Shown here: piece by piece, positions 36,665 through 45,877 of the stretch
Numbering within the stretch: position 1 is the stretch's first letter
Layout: each line of letters begins with the position of its first letter
Assembly (NCBI GenBank): GCA_027492275.1
Contig: JAPUFC010000097.1
Coordinates: 167,314-231,313 of the forward strand
Direction of reading: 5' to 3'
Source: Mesorhizobium sp.
Lineage (GTDB): Bacteria; Pseudomonadota; Alphaproteobacteria; Rhizobiales; Rhizobiaceae
DNA length: 64,000 nucleotides
Notes under the pieces: generated by a model
What the model saw: the letters and a program-made list of their open reading frames with translations, nothing else
The model's database searches: none
Told to the model about the DNA's origin: nothing
Translations under genes and position numbers: made by a program

Positions 36665-37479
36665 CCGACAGGCTGCGCTTCACCCTGCTCGGCTGCGGCT
36701 CCTCGCCCGGCGTCCCGCGCATCAACGGCGACTGGGGCGCCTGCGACCCGGCCGAGCCGAAAAACCGCCGGCTGCGCGCCGCCGCCATGGTCGAGCGCAT
36801 CAGGGAGAACGGTGCGATCACTCGCGTCGTCTTCGACACCGGCCCCGATTTCCGCCAGCAGATGCTCGATGCCGGGGTCGAGCGCATGGACGCGGTGGTC
36901 TACACGCATGCCCATGCCGACCATATCCACGGCATAGACGATCTGCGCACCTACTGGCTGGCGCAGCGCCGGCTGATCGACGTGTTTGGCGACCATCCGA
37001 CATTGGATCGACTGAGGGACGGCTTTGGCTACTGCTTCGAGACGCCGTCCGGAAGCTCCTATCCGCCGATCGTGCGGGCGCATCTCATCGAGCATTTCGA
37101 GCCGTTCGCGATCGAAGGGCAGGGGGGTCCCCTCACCTTCGAGCCGCTGCCGCAGATCCACGGCGACATCATCTCGCTGGGGTTCCGCGTCGGCGCGATC
37201 GCCTACTGCCCCGATGTCAGCCATTTTCCGCCGGCGACGGCCGAGCGTCTCGGCGGTCTCGACCTGCTGGTGATCGATGCGCTGCAATACAAGGCGCATC
37301 CGAGCCACTTCTCGCTTGCGGAGGCGCTGGAGTGGATCGACAGGCTGAAGCCGGCACAGGCGGTGCTGACCCACATGCACACGCCGCTCGACTACCGGAC
37401 CGTGCTCGACAAGACGCCGCTGCACGTGCAGCCCGGCCATGACGGCTTCACCATGGAATTCGATATCGAATCAACGTGA
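36661..37479 (+). CDS. Metallo-beta-lactamase fold hydrolase (PhnP-like)
   Basis: 272 residues. The N-terminal L-L-G-C-G-S-S-P-G-V-P-R and the metal ligands T-H-A-H-A-D-H-I-H-G-I-D-D are those of the PhnP/cyclic phosphodiesterase branch. Further ligands lie in C-P-D-V-S and the late T-H-M-H. PhnP hydrolyses cyclic ribose phosphates, but there is no phn operon here, so the substrate is open. Its ATGA overlap with tatD makes it part of that operon. The pair is conserved in this order. Confidence 0.9.
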   Translation: MTDRLRFTLLGCGSSPGVPRINGDWGACDPAEPKNRRLRAAAMVERIRENGAITRVVFDTGPDFRQQMLDAGVERMDAVVYTHAHADHIHGIDDLRTYWLAQRRLIDVFGDHPTLDRLRDGFGYCFETPSGSSYPPIVRAHLIEHFEPFAIEGQGGPLTFEPLPQIHGDIISLGFRVGAIAYCPDVSHFPPATAERLGGLDLLVIDALQYKAHPSHFSLAEALEWIDRLKPAQAVLTHMHTPLDYRTVLDKTPLHVQPGHDGFTMEFDIEST

Positions 37480-37494
37480 TCCGGATTTGTGTTG

Positions 37495-37971
37495 ATGAAC
37501 GACGGAAGCATTGCCAGGGTCGAGCGCGCGGCGGCGGAAGCGGGCTTGCCGATTGCGGTGAAGCGAATGGGCCAGTCGACGCGCACGGCCGAGGAAGCGG
37601 CGGCGCAATGCGGATGCGGCGTGGACCAGATCGTCAAGTCGCTCGTCTTCAAGGGTGAAGGCAGCGGCAGCCTTGCCTTGTTCCTGCTGCCGGGTTCGTC
37701 GCGCCTCGATGTCGGCAAGGCCGCCGCGCTGTTCGGAGAGCCTCTGGCGCGCGCCGAGCCGCGCTATGTCCGCGACGCGACCGGCTTCGCCATCGGCGGC
37801 GTGTCACCGCTCGGCCACCGCATCGCCATGCCGGTCTATGCTGATCGCCGCGTCCTCGGCCACGGAATCGTCTGGGCGGCCGCCGGCGCGCATGACGCGG
37901 TGTTCTCGGCCGAGCCGCGCGCGCTGCTCGATGCCGCGAAAGCGATCGTCGCCGATCTGGCCGTAGACTGA
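37495..37971 (+). CDS. YbaK/ProX-type aminoacyl-tRNA deacylase
   Basis: 158 residues from ATG 37495; GTG and TTG codons lie immediately upstream in frame. The YbaK fold markers are present: an N-terminal helix, Q-I-V-K-S-L-V-F-K-G (the conserved lysine), L-F-L-L-P-G-S-S-R-L-D, G-F-A-I-G-G-V-S-P-L-G-H, and the closing A-A-G. These proteins clear mischarged tRNAs such as Cys- or Ala-tRNA-Pro. It follows the MBL gene by 15 bases and probably belongs to the same transcript. Confidence 0.9.
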   Translation: MNDGSIARVERAAAEAGLPIAVKRMGQSTRTAEEAAAQCGCGVDQIVKSLVFKGEGSGSLALFLLPGSSRLDVGKAAALFGEPLARAEPRYVRDATGFAIGGVSPLGHRIAMPVYADRRVLGHGIVWAAAGAHDAVFSAEPRALLDAAKAIVADLAVD

Positions 37972-38059
37972 CGGCTGCGGAGAGCCGGGGCTGACGACAG
38001 CCGTCAAGCCAACAGCCCGGGCTCAAGACGGCCCATGGCAATAAGTTCCATAATCTATC

Positions 38060-38216
38060 TTATGCGACTTTGATATGGAGTAATCTGCTCCGGGCGTCTT
38101 GTCCTGGCGATAAGCACCATGGCCGGTGCGTTCACCGGGCTTGTCCCCTTGCGGGAAACCGGCACGCGCGCTAGGTCGACACGACGTCCGACAAAACCCA
38201 CGCAGGTTCCCGCTTC
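38060..38216 (+). promoter_or_regulatory. Structured leader of the TerC gene, possible manganese riboswitch
   Basis: The 245-base gap before terC contains ATGGAGTA at about 38075 followed by GC-rich complementary segments up to the start codon. The yybP-ykoY manganese riboswitch, which often precedes TerC-family genes, has a conserved GGGGAGUA loop. The partner loop is not clear here, so this is a weak call based on partial motif and gene context. Confidence 0.28.
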
Positions 38217-38912
38217 ATGGAAATCTTCACGGCAGCCGGTCTGACAGCGCTGCTGCAGGTCATCGCCATCGACCTCGTGCTGGCCGGCGACAACGCGATC
38301 GTCATCGGGCTTGCCGCCGCCGGCCTGCCGGCCGACCAACGCAAGAAGGCGATCTTGGTCGGAATCATTGCCGCGACCGTGCTGCGCATCGGCTTCGCGC
38401 TGATCACGACCTGGCTGCTGCAGATCGGGCCTATGCTGCTGATCGCTGGCGGCCTGCTGCTGCTGTGGGTGTGCTGGAAGATGTGGCGCGAACTGTCCGT
38501 CAGCCACGAGGAAGAGCACGAGGCCACCGAGGCGCTGGCCAATTCCGACTACGACAAGGACGGCAGCGTCGCCTCCAGGGCGCCGCGCAAGACCTTTGCG
38601 CAGGCCGCGATGCAGATCGTCATCGCCGACGTGTCCATGTCGCTGGACAACGTGCTGGCCGTCGCCGGCGCGGCGATGGAGCATCCGACCGTGCTCATCA
38701 TCGGGCTGGCGCTGTCCGTCGCGCTGATGGGCTTCGCCGCCTCCTTCGTCGCGCGGCTGCTGCATCGCTACCGCTGGATCGCCTATATCGGCCTGCTCAT
38801 CATCCTCTACGTCGCGGTGAAGATGATGCTCGACGGCGCGGTGGGACAGTTTCCCGACCAGTTCGGCTTCCTGGAGCCCTGGTTCGGGCCGCATGCCGGC
38901 GAGGGTCATTAA
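38217..38912 (+). CDS. TerC-family integral membrane protein, probable metal exporter
   Basis: 231 residues with seven predicted helices. The family motif D-L-V-L-A-G-D-N-A-I-V-I-G-L-A is near residue 19, and its mate D-V-S-M-S-L-D-N-V-L-A-V-A-G-A is near 139. The acidic pairs in the two halves form the ion path. Members export manganese or help load exoenzymes with metal, and some are controlled by a manganese riboswitch. A long cytoplasmic acidic loop (E-E-E-H-E-A-T-E-A) lies mid-protein. Confidence 0.9.
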   Translation: MEIFTAAGLTALLQVIAIDLVLAGDNAIVIGLAAAGLPADQRKKAILVGIIAATVLRIGFALITTWLLQIGPMLLIAGGLLLLWVCWKMWRELSVSHEEEHEATEALANSDYDKDGSVASRAPRKTFAQAAMQIVIADVSMSLDNVLAVAGAAMEHPTVLIIGLALSVALMGFAASFVARLLHRYRWIAYIGLLIILYVAVKMMLDGAVGQFPDQFGFLEPWFGPHAGEGH

Positions 38913-38984
38913 CACCGCGCGCGCCATTTCTTCGCTCGAAAAACTATGCTAGTGCGCCGCCTTCGCCGCACAGAGCCATAGCCC

Positions 38985-40298
38985 ATGTCCGCCCCGCGCA
39001 TCAGTTTCGTCAGTCTCGGCTGCCCCAAGGCGCTCGTCGATTCCGAGCGCATCCTGACCCGGCTTCGCGCCGAAGGCTACGAGATCGCGCGCAAGCATGA
39101 CGGTGCCGACCTCGTCGTCGTCAACACCTGCGGCTTCCTCGATTCGGCGCGCGACGAGTCGCTGAGCGCCATCGGCTCGGCGCTGTCGCAGAACGGCCGC
39201 GTCATCGTCACCGGCTGCCTCGGCGCGGAGCCGGACGTCATCCGCCAGAAGCATCCCGGCGTTCTGGCGATCACCGGGCCGCAGGCCTATGAGAGCGTCA
39301 TGGCCGCCGTGCATGAGGCCGCCCCGCCGACGCACGAGCCCTTCATCGATCTGCTGCCGCCGCAGGGCATCAAGCTGACGCCCCGCCACTACGCCTATCT
39401 GAAGATTTCCGAGGGCTGCAACAACCGCTGCACCTTCTGCATCATCCCTGCCTTGCGCGGCGATCTCGTTTCGCGCCCGGCCGCCGACGTGCTGCGCGAG
39501 GCTGAAAAGCTCGCCAAGGCCGGCGTCAAGGAGCTGCTGGTCGTCTCGCAGGACACCAGCGCCTACGGGGTCGACATCAAATACGCGCCGAGCCAGTTCG
39601 GCGAGCGCGAGGTGCGGGCCAAATTCTATGATCTGGCGAAGGAACTGGGCGAGCTCGGCATCTGGGTGCGGCTGCACTACGTCTACCCCTACCCGCATGT
39701 CGCCGAAATCATTCCGCTGATGGCGGAGGGAAAAATCCTTCCCTATCTGGACATTCCCTTCCAGCACGCCTCCCCCGCGGTGCTGAAGAACATGCGCCGC
39801 CCCGCGCATGGCGAGAAGACGCTGGAGCGCATTCGCGGCTGGCGCGACGCCTGCCCCGATCTGGCGCTGCGCTCGACCTTCATCGTCGGCTTCCCCGGCG
39901 AGACGGAGGAAGACTTCCAGATGCTGCTGGACTGGCTGGACGAGGCCAGGATCGACCGCGCCGGCTGCTTCAAGTACGAGCCGGTCAAGGGCGCGCGTTC
40001 AGAGGCGCTGGGCCTTCCCGAGGTGGCGCAGGAGGTGAAGGAAAGCCGCTGGCACCGCTTCATGCAGCGCCAGCAGAAGATTTCCGCCGCCAGGTTGGCC
40101 AAAAAGGTCGGCAAGCGCATGCCGGTCATCATCGACGAGGCGAACGGGCTGGCCGCCAAGGGACGCACCAGGCACGATGCGCCCGAGATCGACGGCAACG
40201 TCCACATCACGTCGCGCCGCCCGATCCGCGTCGGCGACATCGTGACGGTCAAGATCGACCGCGCCGACGCCTACGACCTTTACGGACAGGCGGTCTAG
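38985..40298 (+). CDS. rimO: Ribosomal protein S12 methylthiotransferase RimO
   Basis: 437 residues. The UPF0004 domain has three cluster cysteines in S-L-G-C-P-K, N-T-C-G-F and T-G-C-L-G. The radical-SAM domain has [16 protein letters not shown] domain ends the chain with [11 protein letters not shown]. The [12 protein letters not shown] signature separates RimO from MiaB. It methylthiolates Asp on ribosomal protein S12. The gene ends overlap by four bases with convergent gst. Confidence 0.96.
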   Translation: MSAPRISFVSLGCPKALVDSERILTRLRAEGYEIARKHDGADLVVVNTCGFLDSARDESLSAIGSALSQNGRVIVTGCLGAEPDVIRQKHPGVLAITGPQAYESVMAAVHEAAPPTHEPFIDLLPPQGIKLTPRHYAYLKISEGCNNRCTFCIIPALRGDLVSRPAADVLREAEKLAKAGVKELLVVSQDTSAYGVDIKYAPSQFGEREVRAKFYDLAKELGELGIWVRLHYVYPYPHVAEIIPLMAEGKILPYLDIPFQHASPAVLKNMRRPAHGEKTLERIRGWRDACPDLALRSTFIVGFPGETEEDFQMLLDWLDEARIDRAGCFKYEPVKGARSEALGLPEVAQEVKESRWHRFMQRQQKISAARLAKKVGKRMPVIIDEANGLAAKGRTRHDAPEIDGNVHITSRRPIRVGDIVTVKIDRADAYDLYGQAV

Positions 40299-40945
40299 CC
40301 GCCCCTCCCCGCCGCGAATTGCTTTTGCAGGAACGGCACCTTCATCGCCGCCTCCTGGTCCATCTGCCGCGCGCGCTGAAATGCCGGCCGGACCGCGATC
40401 CGCTCGAGGTAGGACTTGAAGACCGGCTTCTCCGGCAGGATTTTCAGCATGCCCATCGTGAACTGGATGCCCGAGGCCAGCTGCACGTCGGCGGCGGTGA
40501 AGCGGTCGCCGACGGCATAGGGATGCGCCGTCAGCCGGCGCTCCAGATAGGCGACCATGTCGTCGAACAGCCCGAAGGAATAGTCGTTGCTGCCATAGGT
40601 CAGGCCATGCGCCCGCGCCGAGATGCAGGGGTCGAAGACGGAATCGGAATAGACGCATGAGGTGAGATACGGCCCGCGCAGCGGATCGCCGATCGCCGGC
40701 GCCAGGCCGGCCTGCGGAAACGCATCCGCCAGATGGATGGTGATCGCCGCGCGTTCGGTGATCACCACGCCATCATGCTCGATGGCGGGCACCTTCTTGT
40801 TCGGCTGGATGCGCCGGTAATCCTCCGGCACGCCGCCCTCGGCGCGGATGTCGATCATGACGGTCTCGTAGGGCGCGCCGATCTCCTCCAGGAGCCACAG
40901 CAGGGCCGAAGCCCGCGAAAAGGGAGCGTAGTAGAATTTCAGCAT
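40295..40945 (-). CDS. Glutathione S-transferase family protein
   Basis: 216 residues. Thioredoxin-like N-terminus ([13 protein letters not shown]), with serine at the position that activates glutathione in beta-class and related GSTs. The cis-proline loop K-K-V-P-A-I-E and glutathione gamma-glutamyl contact I-T-E-R-A-A-I follow. The all-helical C-terminal domain has the A-D-V-Q-L N-capping motif. The substrate is unknown. It ends inside the last bases of rimO. Confidence 0.92.
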   Translation of the reverse strand: MLKFYYAPFSRASALLWLLEEIGAPYETVMIDIRAEGGVPEDYRRIQPNKKVPAIEHDGVVITERAAITIHLADAFPQAGLAPAIGDPLRGPYLTSCVYSDSVFDPCISARAHGLTYGSNDYSFGLFDDMVAYLERRLTAHPYAVGDRFTAADVQLASGIQFTMGMLKILPEKPVFKSYLERIAVRPAFQRARQMDQEAAMKVPFLQKQFAAGRGG

Positions 40946-40981
40946 GGGGATTTCCTTCTCAAGCCTGGCCGCAACGTAGCA

Positions 40982-41015
40982 CGGGCCTCCCGACAGCTTT
41001 GCGTCAGGAGGCCCG
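40982..41015 (-). terminator. Candidate terminator of the BMP transporter operon
   Basis: A perfect 9-bp stem, CGGGCCTCC (40982-40990) with GGAGGCCCG (41007-41015), lies 29 bases after the binding-protein stop. There is no U-tract on the minus strand, so termination efficiency is uncertain. Confidence 0.45.
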
Positions 41016-41043
41016 CGTCGTTCAGGCAGCCATTGTGAAAGGC

Positions 41044-42111
41044 TTATTGCGGCAGCTTGTCGTCCACGCCCTTCACGTAGAAGTTCAGGCCGGCCAGAAC
41101 GTCGTCGCCGGCGTTCTCACCCGCCTTCAGCCATTCGGTGCCGTCCTGCTTGGAGATCGGGCCGGCGAAGGGCTTCAGCTCGCCGGACTTGATCTTGGCC
41201 TCGGTGGCCATGGCCATCGCCTTCACGTCGTCGGGCATGTTGGTGTAGGGCGCCATGGTCAGGATGCCCTCGTTCAGGCCGTCCCAGATCATGCCGGTCT
41301 TCCACGTGCCGTCGACCACTTCCTTGATGCGCTTCACGTAATAGTTGCCCCAGGTGTCGACGATTGCCGTGAGCTGCGTCTTCGGGCCGGCCGCGATCAT
41401 GTCCGAGGCCTGGCCGAAGGCGAGGATGCCGCGCTCGGACGCGACCTGCATCGGGCCGGTCGAATCGGTATGCTGGGTGATGATGTCGACGCCCTGGTCG
41501 ATCAGCACCTTGGCCGCGTCGGCCTCCTTGCCGGCGTCGAACCAGGTGTTGGCCCACACGACCTTGAGCTTGAAGTCGGGATTGACCGACTGCGCGCCGA
41601 GCACGAAGGCGTTGATGCCCATCACCACTTCGGGGATCGGGAAGGAGGCGATGTAGCCGGCCATGCCCTTCTTCGACATCTTCGCCGCGATCTGGCCCTG
41701 GATGTAGCGGCCTTCATAGAAACGCGCATTGTAGACGGCGAGGTTGGGCGAGGTCTTGTAGCCCGTGGCGTGCTCGAACTTCACGTCCGGGAATTTCGCC
41801 GCCACCGCGACGGTCTGGTCCATGAAGCCGAAGGAGGTGGCGAAGACGATCTTGCAGCCGGTGCGCGCGAACCGTTCCAGGGCGCGCTCGGCGTCGGGGC
41901 CCTCGGCGACGTTCTCGACGAAGCTCGTCTCGACCTTGTCGCCCAGCTCGCGGTCCACCTGCTGACGTCCGAGCTCATGCGCCTGCGACCAGCCGCCATC
42001 GGTCTTCGAGCCGACATACATGAAGCAGGCCTTGACCTTGTCCTGCGCCAGGGCCGGCGCGGCGGCCGTCACGGCAAACGCCGCCGCCAGGCCGAAGAGT
42101 ATTTTTCTCAT
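41044..42111 (-). CDS. BMP-family nucleoside-type substrate-binding protein
   Basis: 355 residues with a Sec signal ending A-P-A-L-A-Q. The body is a Bmp/Med lipoprotein-type periplasmic fold: V-G-S-K-T-D-G-G-W-S-Q-A-H, A-T-S-F-G-F-M-D, H-A-T-G-Y, D-I-I-T-Q-H-T-D-S and W-D-G-L-N-E-G. Relatives bind purine nucleosides. No lipobox is visible, as usual in alphaproteobacteria. It is the last gene of the four-gene operon, 57 bases after the second permease. Confidence 0.94.
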   Translation of the reverse strand: MRKILFGLAAAFAVTAAAPALAQDKVKACFMYVGSKTDGGWSQAHELGRQQVDRELGDKVETSFVENVAEGPDAERALERFARTGCKIVFATSFGFMDQTVAVAAKFPDVKFEHATGYKTSPNLAVYNARFYEGRYIQGQIAAKMSKKGMAGYIASFPIPEVVMGINAFVLGAQSVNPDFKLKVVWANTWFDAGKEADAAKVLIDQGVDIITQHTDSTGPMQVASERGILAFGQASDMIAAGPKTQLTAIVDTWGNYYVKRIKEVVDGTWKTGMIWDGLNEGILTMAPYTNMPDDVKAMAMATEAKIKSGELKPFAGPISKQDGTEWLKAGENAGDDVLAGLNFYVKGVDDKLPQ

Positions 42112-42168
42112 TGCGATAGTCCTCTCTGTTGTCTCTGCGTCCGAGGTGACGAAAACGGCCGATCCGCC

Positions 42169-43089
42169 CTACCTGTCCGGCACGAAGGCCCGCCCGAGCG
42201 AGGCCGGCGTGTTCATCATGGTCAGACGCCTGTTGCGCGAGATTAGAACAAGCACCACGATTGTCGCCAGATAGGGAAGCGAAGAAAGAAGCTGCGAGGG
42301 TACGCCGATGCCCAGCGCCTGGGCGTGAAGCTGCCCGATGGTCACCGCACCGAACAGGTAGGCGCCCGCCAGCACGCGCAGCGGCCTCCACGAGGCGAAG
42401 ACGACCAGCGCCAGCGCTATCCAGCCGCGCCCCGCAGTCATGTTCTCCACCCATTGCGGCGTGTAGACCAGCGACAGATGCGCGCCCGCCAGCCCGGCGC
42501 AGGCGCCTCCGAACAGCACCGCCAGATAGCGGTAGCGGATGACCGGAATGCCCAGCGCATGCGCCGAGGCATGGTTGTCACCGATGGAACGCAGCGTCAG
42601 CCCCGTGCGGGTCCGAAACAGGAACCAGACGACGCCGGCGGTGAGCGCGATGGACAGGTAGAAGATCGGGTCCTGGCCGAACAGCAGCCGGCCGACCAGC
42701 GGAATGTCCGTCAAGCCCGGAACGTGCAGCGAGGGCAGCTTGATGCCCGCCTGCCCGACGAACGGTTCACCGATCATGCCGGACAGGCCGAGGCCGAGAA
42801 TGGTGAGCGACAGGCCGGTGGCCACCTGGTTGGTGGCGACGCTGAGCGTCAGCACGCCGAACAGCATGGAGAACAGCGCGCCGGCCGCCACGCCGGACAG
42901 GATGCCGACCCAGGGCGATCCCGACAGCGCGGCGCCCGCGAAGCCGCACACCGCGCCCATCACCATCATGCCCTCGACGCCGAGGTTGAGCACGCCGGAG
43001 CGCTCCACCACCAGCTCGCCCAGCGCGGCGATCAGCAGCGGCGTTGCGGCCGTGGCGATGGTCAGAAGGATGCTTTCGGCGATGCCCAT
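42169..43089 (-). CDS. Nucleoside-type ABC permease (second)
   Basis: 306 residues from ATG 43089. About eight hydrophobic helices. It opens with A-T-P-L-L-I-A-A-L-G-E-L-V-V-E-R-S-G and N-L-G-V-E-G-M-M, the pattern of BPD_transp_2 permeases (YufQ type). It pairs with the first permease, whose stop lies 2 bases upstream of this start, to form the channel for the BMP-type transporter. Confidence 0.93.
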   Translation of the reverse strand: MGIAESILLTIATAATPLLIAALGELVVERSGVLNLGVEGMMVMGAVCGFAGAALSGSPWVGILSGVAAGALFSMLFGVLTLSVATNQVATGLSLTILGLGLSGMIGEPFVGQAGIKLPSLHVPGLTDIPLVGRLLFGQDPIFYLSIALTAGVVWFLFRTRTGLTLRSIGDNHASAHALGIPVIRYRYLAVLFGGACAGLAGAHLSLVYTPQWVENMTAGRGWIALALVVFASWRPLRVLAGAYLFGAVTIGQLHAQALGIGVPSQLLSSLPYLATIVVLVLISRNRRLTMMNTPASLGRAFVPDR

Positions 43090-43091
43090 CG

Positions 43092-44186
43092 TCACGCCCC
43101 CTCGCCCGCAGGAACGGCTTTGGCCGGCCACACCAGCCTGATGCGATAGTGGATGAGCGTGTCGCAGCCGAGCACGAAGAACAGCAGCAGGCCCTGGAAC
43201 ACGCGCGCCACCTTGTCCGATACGCCGAGCGAGATCTGCGCCGCCTCGCCGCCCAGATAGGTCAGCGCCAGCACGAGGCCGGCGGCGACGATGCCGAGTG
43301 GGTTCAGCCGCCCGAGGAAGGCGACGATGATGGCGGTGAAGCCGTAGCCCGGCGAGATGCTCGGCCTGAGCTGGCCGATCGCGCCCGACACTTCCGAGAT
43401 GCCGGCCAGGCCGGCCAGCGCGCCCGACAGCATGAAGGCGAAGAACACCATCCTTGCCGCGCTGAAGCCGGCGAACCGCCCCGCGCGCGGGCTGGCGCCG
43501 AGCACGCGCACCTCGAAACCCTTCATCGTGCGGGCGGCCAGCACCCACACCAGGATCGCCGCGACGACGGCGAAGACGATGCCCCAGTTGGCGCGCCCGT
43601 CCGCAGGCATCAGCTCCGGCAGGACGGCATCGGCGTGGAAGCGGCGCGTCTCGGGAAAGTTGTTGCCCTGCGGGTTGCGCCACGGGCCGCGCACCAGCCA
43701 GTCGAGGAAAAGCTGCGCCACATAGACCAGCATCAGGCTGGTCAGGATCTCGTTGGTGTTGAAGCGGGTCTTGAGCAGCGCCGGGATCGCCGCGTAGAGC
43801 GCGCCGCCCGCCATGCCCATCAACAGCATCAGCGGCAGGACGAAACCGTTCTGGAACTCGGGGAACAGCACCGGCAGCATCGAGCCGGCGATGCCGCCGA
43901 TGACGAACTGCCCCTCTGCGCCGATGTTCCAGTTGTTGGACTGGTAGCAGACCGACAGCCCGACCGCGATCAGGATCAGCGGCGCGGCCTTGATGGCCAG
44001 CTCGTGCAGCGACCAGAGCTCGCGCAGCGGGTCGACGAAGTAGTAGTAGAGCGCCTCGAACGGGTTCTTGCCCATGGCGGCGAACAGGATGCCGCCGGCG
44101 ACCATGGTCAGCGCCAGCGCGATCAGCGGCGACAGCACGGAGAACAGCGTCGACTGCTGCGGTCGCTTGACCAGTTCGATCCGCAT
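43092..44186 (-). CDS. Nucleoside-type ABC permease (first)
   Basis: 364 residues, BPD_transp_2 family (YufP type). Eight or more helices, with the family segment Q-S-N-N-W-N-I-G-A-E-G-Q-F-V-I-G near 85-100 and F-N-T-N-E-I-L-T-S-L-M. A periplasmic loop N-P-Q-G-N-N-F-P-E-T-R-R lies mid-protein. The ATG shares its A with the TGA of the ATPase gene. Confidence 0.93.
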   Translation of the reverse strand: MRIELVKRPQQSTLFSVLSPLIALALTMVAGGILFAAMGKNPFEALYYYFVDPLRELWSLHELAIKAAPLILIAVGLSVCYQSNNWNIGAEGQFVIGGIAGSMLPVLFPEFQNGFVLPLMLLMGMAGGALYAAIPALLKTRFNTNEILTSLMLVYVAQLFLDWLVRGPWRNPQGNNFPETRRFHADAVLPELMPADGRANWGIVFAVVAAILVWVLAARTMKGFEVRVLGASPRAGRFAGFSAARMVFFAFMLSGALAGLAGISEVSGAIGQLRPSISPGYGFTAIIVAFLGRLNPLGIVAAGLVLALTYLGGEAAQISLGVSDKVARVFQGLLLFFVLGCDTLIHYRIRLVWPAKAVPAGEGA

Positions 44187-45760
44187 CAGGCCGGCTCCAT
44201 TCCCGCAAGGGCCGCGGGCGCGGCGTGGCCGGGTTCGGCCCCGCCCATCAGGAGGCCGATCCGCTCCCGCGTTGCCTCGGCGATCGGGATGGGCTTGGAC
44301 AGCTCGCCATTGTTCATGACCGCGATGGCGTCGGACATCTCGAACAGCTCGTCGAGGTCCTGACTGATGACCAGCACGGCCGAACCCCCGCGCGCCAGCT
44401 CGATCAGCGCCTGCCGGATGCGCGCCGCCGCGCCGGCGTCGACCCCCCAGGTCGGCTGGTTGACCACCAGCACGGAAGGCTGCCGGTCGAGCTCGCGGCC
44501 GATGATGAACTTCTGCAGGTTGCCGCCCGACAGCGAGGCCGCCTCGGGGTCGCGGGCGCTCTTGCGCACGTCCATCTCCGACACGATGCGCTGCGTCGCG
44601 GCGTCGATGCTGGCTGTCTTCACCAGCCCGCCCGCGCCGACGAACGCTTTGGCGTCGGTGGCGTGGCGGGTGAGCAGCAGGTTTTCCGACAGCGTCATGC
44701 GCGGCGCCGCGCCGTGGCCCAGCCGCTCCTCGGGCACGAAAGCCGCGCCCAGCATGCGGCGCTCGGTGATGCCCATCAGCCCGGCCGCCTTGCCGCGGAT
44801 GCGGATCACGTCGGCCGCGTCCTGCCGCGCCTCGCCGGACACGGCCTCGAAGAACTCGCCCTGCCCGTTTCCGGCGACGCCGGCGATGCCGACGACCTGT
44901 CCGGCCGGCACATGCAGCCAGATGTTCCTGAGCGGCACGGAGAACGGCCCCGCCGGCTTGCGCGACAGGCCGCAGATGCCGAGGAGATGCTCGCCGCTTT
45001 CCTGCGGCGCGGCGGGGCGCTCGACCGCCTTGACGTCGCTGCCGACCATCATGCGCGCCAGCGACGCCGGCGTCTCCCTGCGCGGGTCGCAATGGCCCAC
45101 CACCTTGCCGTGGCGCATGATCGTCGCGCGGTCGCACAGGCGGCGCACCTCGTCCAGCCGGTGCGAGATATAGAGGATCGACTTGCCCTCCGCGCGCAGG
45201 CGCTCCAGCGTCTCGAACAGCTTGTCCGCCTCCTGCGGCGTCAGAACGGAGGTCGGTTCGTCCAAAATGATGAGCTGCGGCGTCTGCAAGAGGCAGCGGA
45301 TGATCTCGATGCGCTGGCGCTCGCCGACGGAAAGGTCGCCGACCAGCGCGTTCGGGTCGAGCGGCAGGCCATAGGCCTTGGACAGGCTGCGCGCCTTCTC
45401 GGCGATCGCGGCGATGGGCGTCCTGTCGGCCAGGGACAGCGCGATGTTCTCGGCGGCGGAAAGCGCCTCGAACAAGGAAAAATGCTGGAAAACCATGCCG
45501 ATGCCGAGCTTCTTCGCCACGCTGGGCGAACTGATCCGCACCGGTTTCCCGTCCCATCTTATGTCGCCGGAATGCGGCTCCAGCGAGCCGAACAGCATCT
45601 TGACGAGGGTCGATTTGCCGGCGCCGTTCTCGCCCAGCAGCGCATGGATTTCGCCCTGCGCGATGGTGAGATCGACGCGGTCGCAGGCCGTCAGCGCGCC
45701 GAATATCTTCGTCAGGCCGCGAACCTCCAGCAGAGGCTCCGCGTCGGCTTCAGCACTCAC
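44186..45760 (-). CDS. Nucleoside-type ABC transporter ATPase, duplicated
   Basis: 524 residues from GTG 45760 (GGGAGG upstream); ATGs at 45808 and 45835 would add an unstructured lead. Two ATPase halves. The first is complete: G-E-N-G-A-G-K-S-T, L-S-V-G-E-R-Q-R, I-I-L-D-E-P-T, I-S-H-R. The second has V-A-G-N-G-Q-G-E instead of a Walker A lysine motif, L-S-G-G-N-L-Q-K, and V-V-N-Q-P-T-W-G. Such asymmetric halves are usual for the sugar/nucleoside (RbsA/YufO) class. It drives the two permeases downstream. Confidence 0.94.
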   Translation of the reverse strand: MSAEADAEPLLEVRGLTKIFGALTACDRVDLTIAQGEIHALLGENGAGKSTLVKMLFGSLEPHSGDIRWDGKPVRISSPSVAKKLGIGMVFQHFSLFEALSAAENIALSLADRTPIAAIAEKARSLSKAYGLPLDPNALVGDLSVGERQRIEIIRCLLQTPQLIILDEPTSVLTPQEADKLFETLERLRAEGKSILYISHRLDEVRRLCDRATIMRHGKVVGHCDPRRETPASLARMMVGSDVKAVERPAAPQESGEHLLGICGLSRKPAGPFSVPLRNIWLHVPAGQVVGIAGVAGNGQGEFFEAVSGEARQDAADVIRIRGKAAGLMGITERRMLGAAFVPEERLGHGAAPRMTLSENLLLTRHATDAKAFVGAGGLVKTASIDAATQRIVSEMDVRKSARDPEAASLSGGNLQKFIIGRELDRQPSVLVVNQPTWGVDAGAAARIRQALIELARGGSAVLVISQDLDELFEMSDAIAVMNNGELSKPIPIAEATRERIGLLMGGAEPGHAAPAALAGMEPA

Positions 45761-45877
45761 AGTGCCTCCCGGTCTGTTTCCAGACGTGTTCTGTGTTCCC
45801 GCCGTCATCGTAGGCGCGCCTCGCATGCGGCGCAACGCCGGTGCCGGTTTGAAAGATTTTCAAGAAAGCGTGCGGCT

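Noticed and set aside
44186-45760. Second half of the nucleoside ATPase as a degenerate or damaged domain
   Set aside because: Loss of the Walker A lysine motif in one half is usual for this duplicated ATPase class, so it is not treated as an anomaly.
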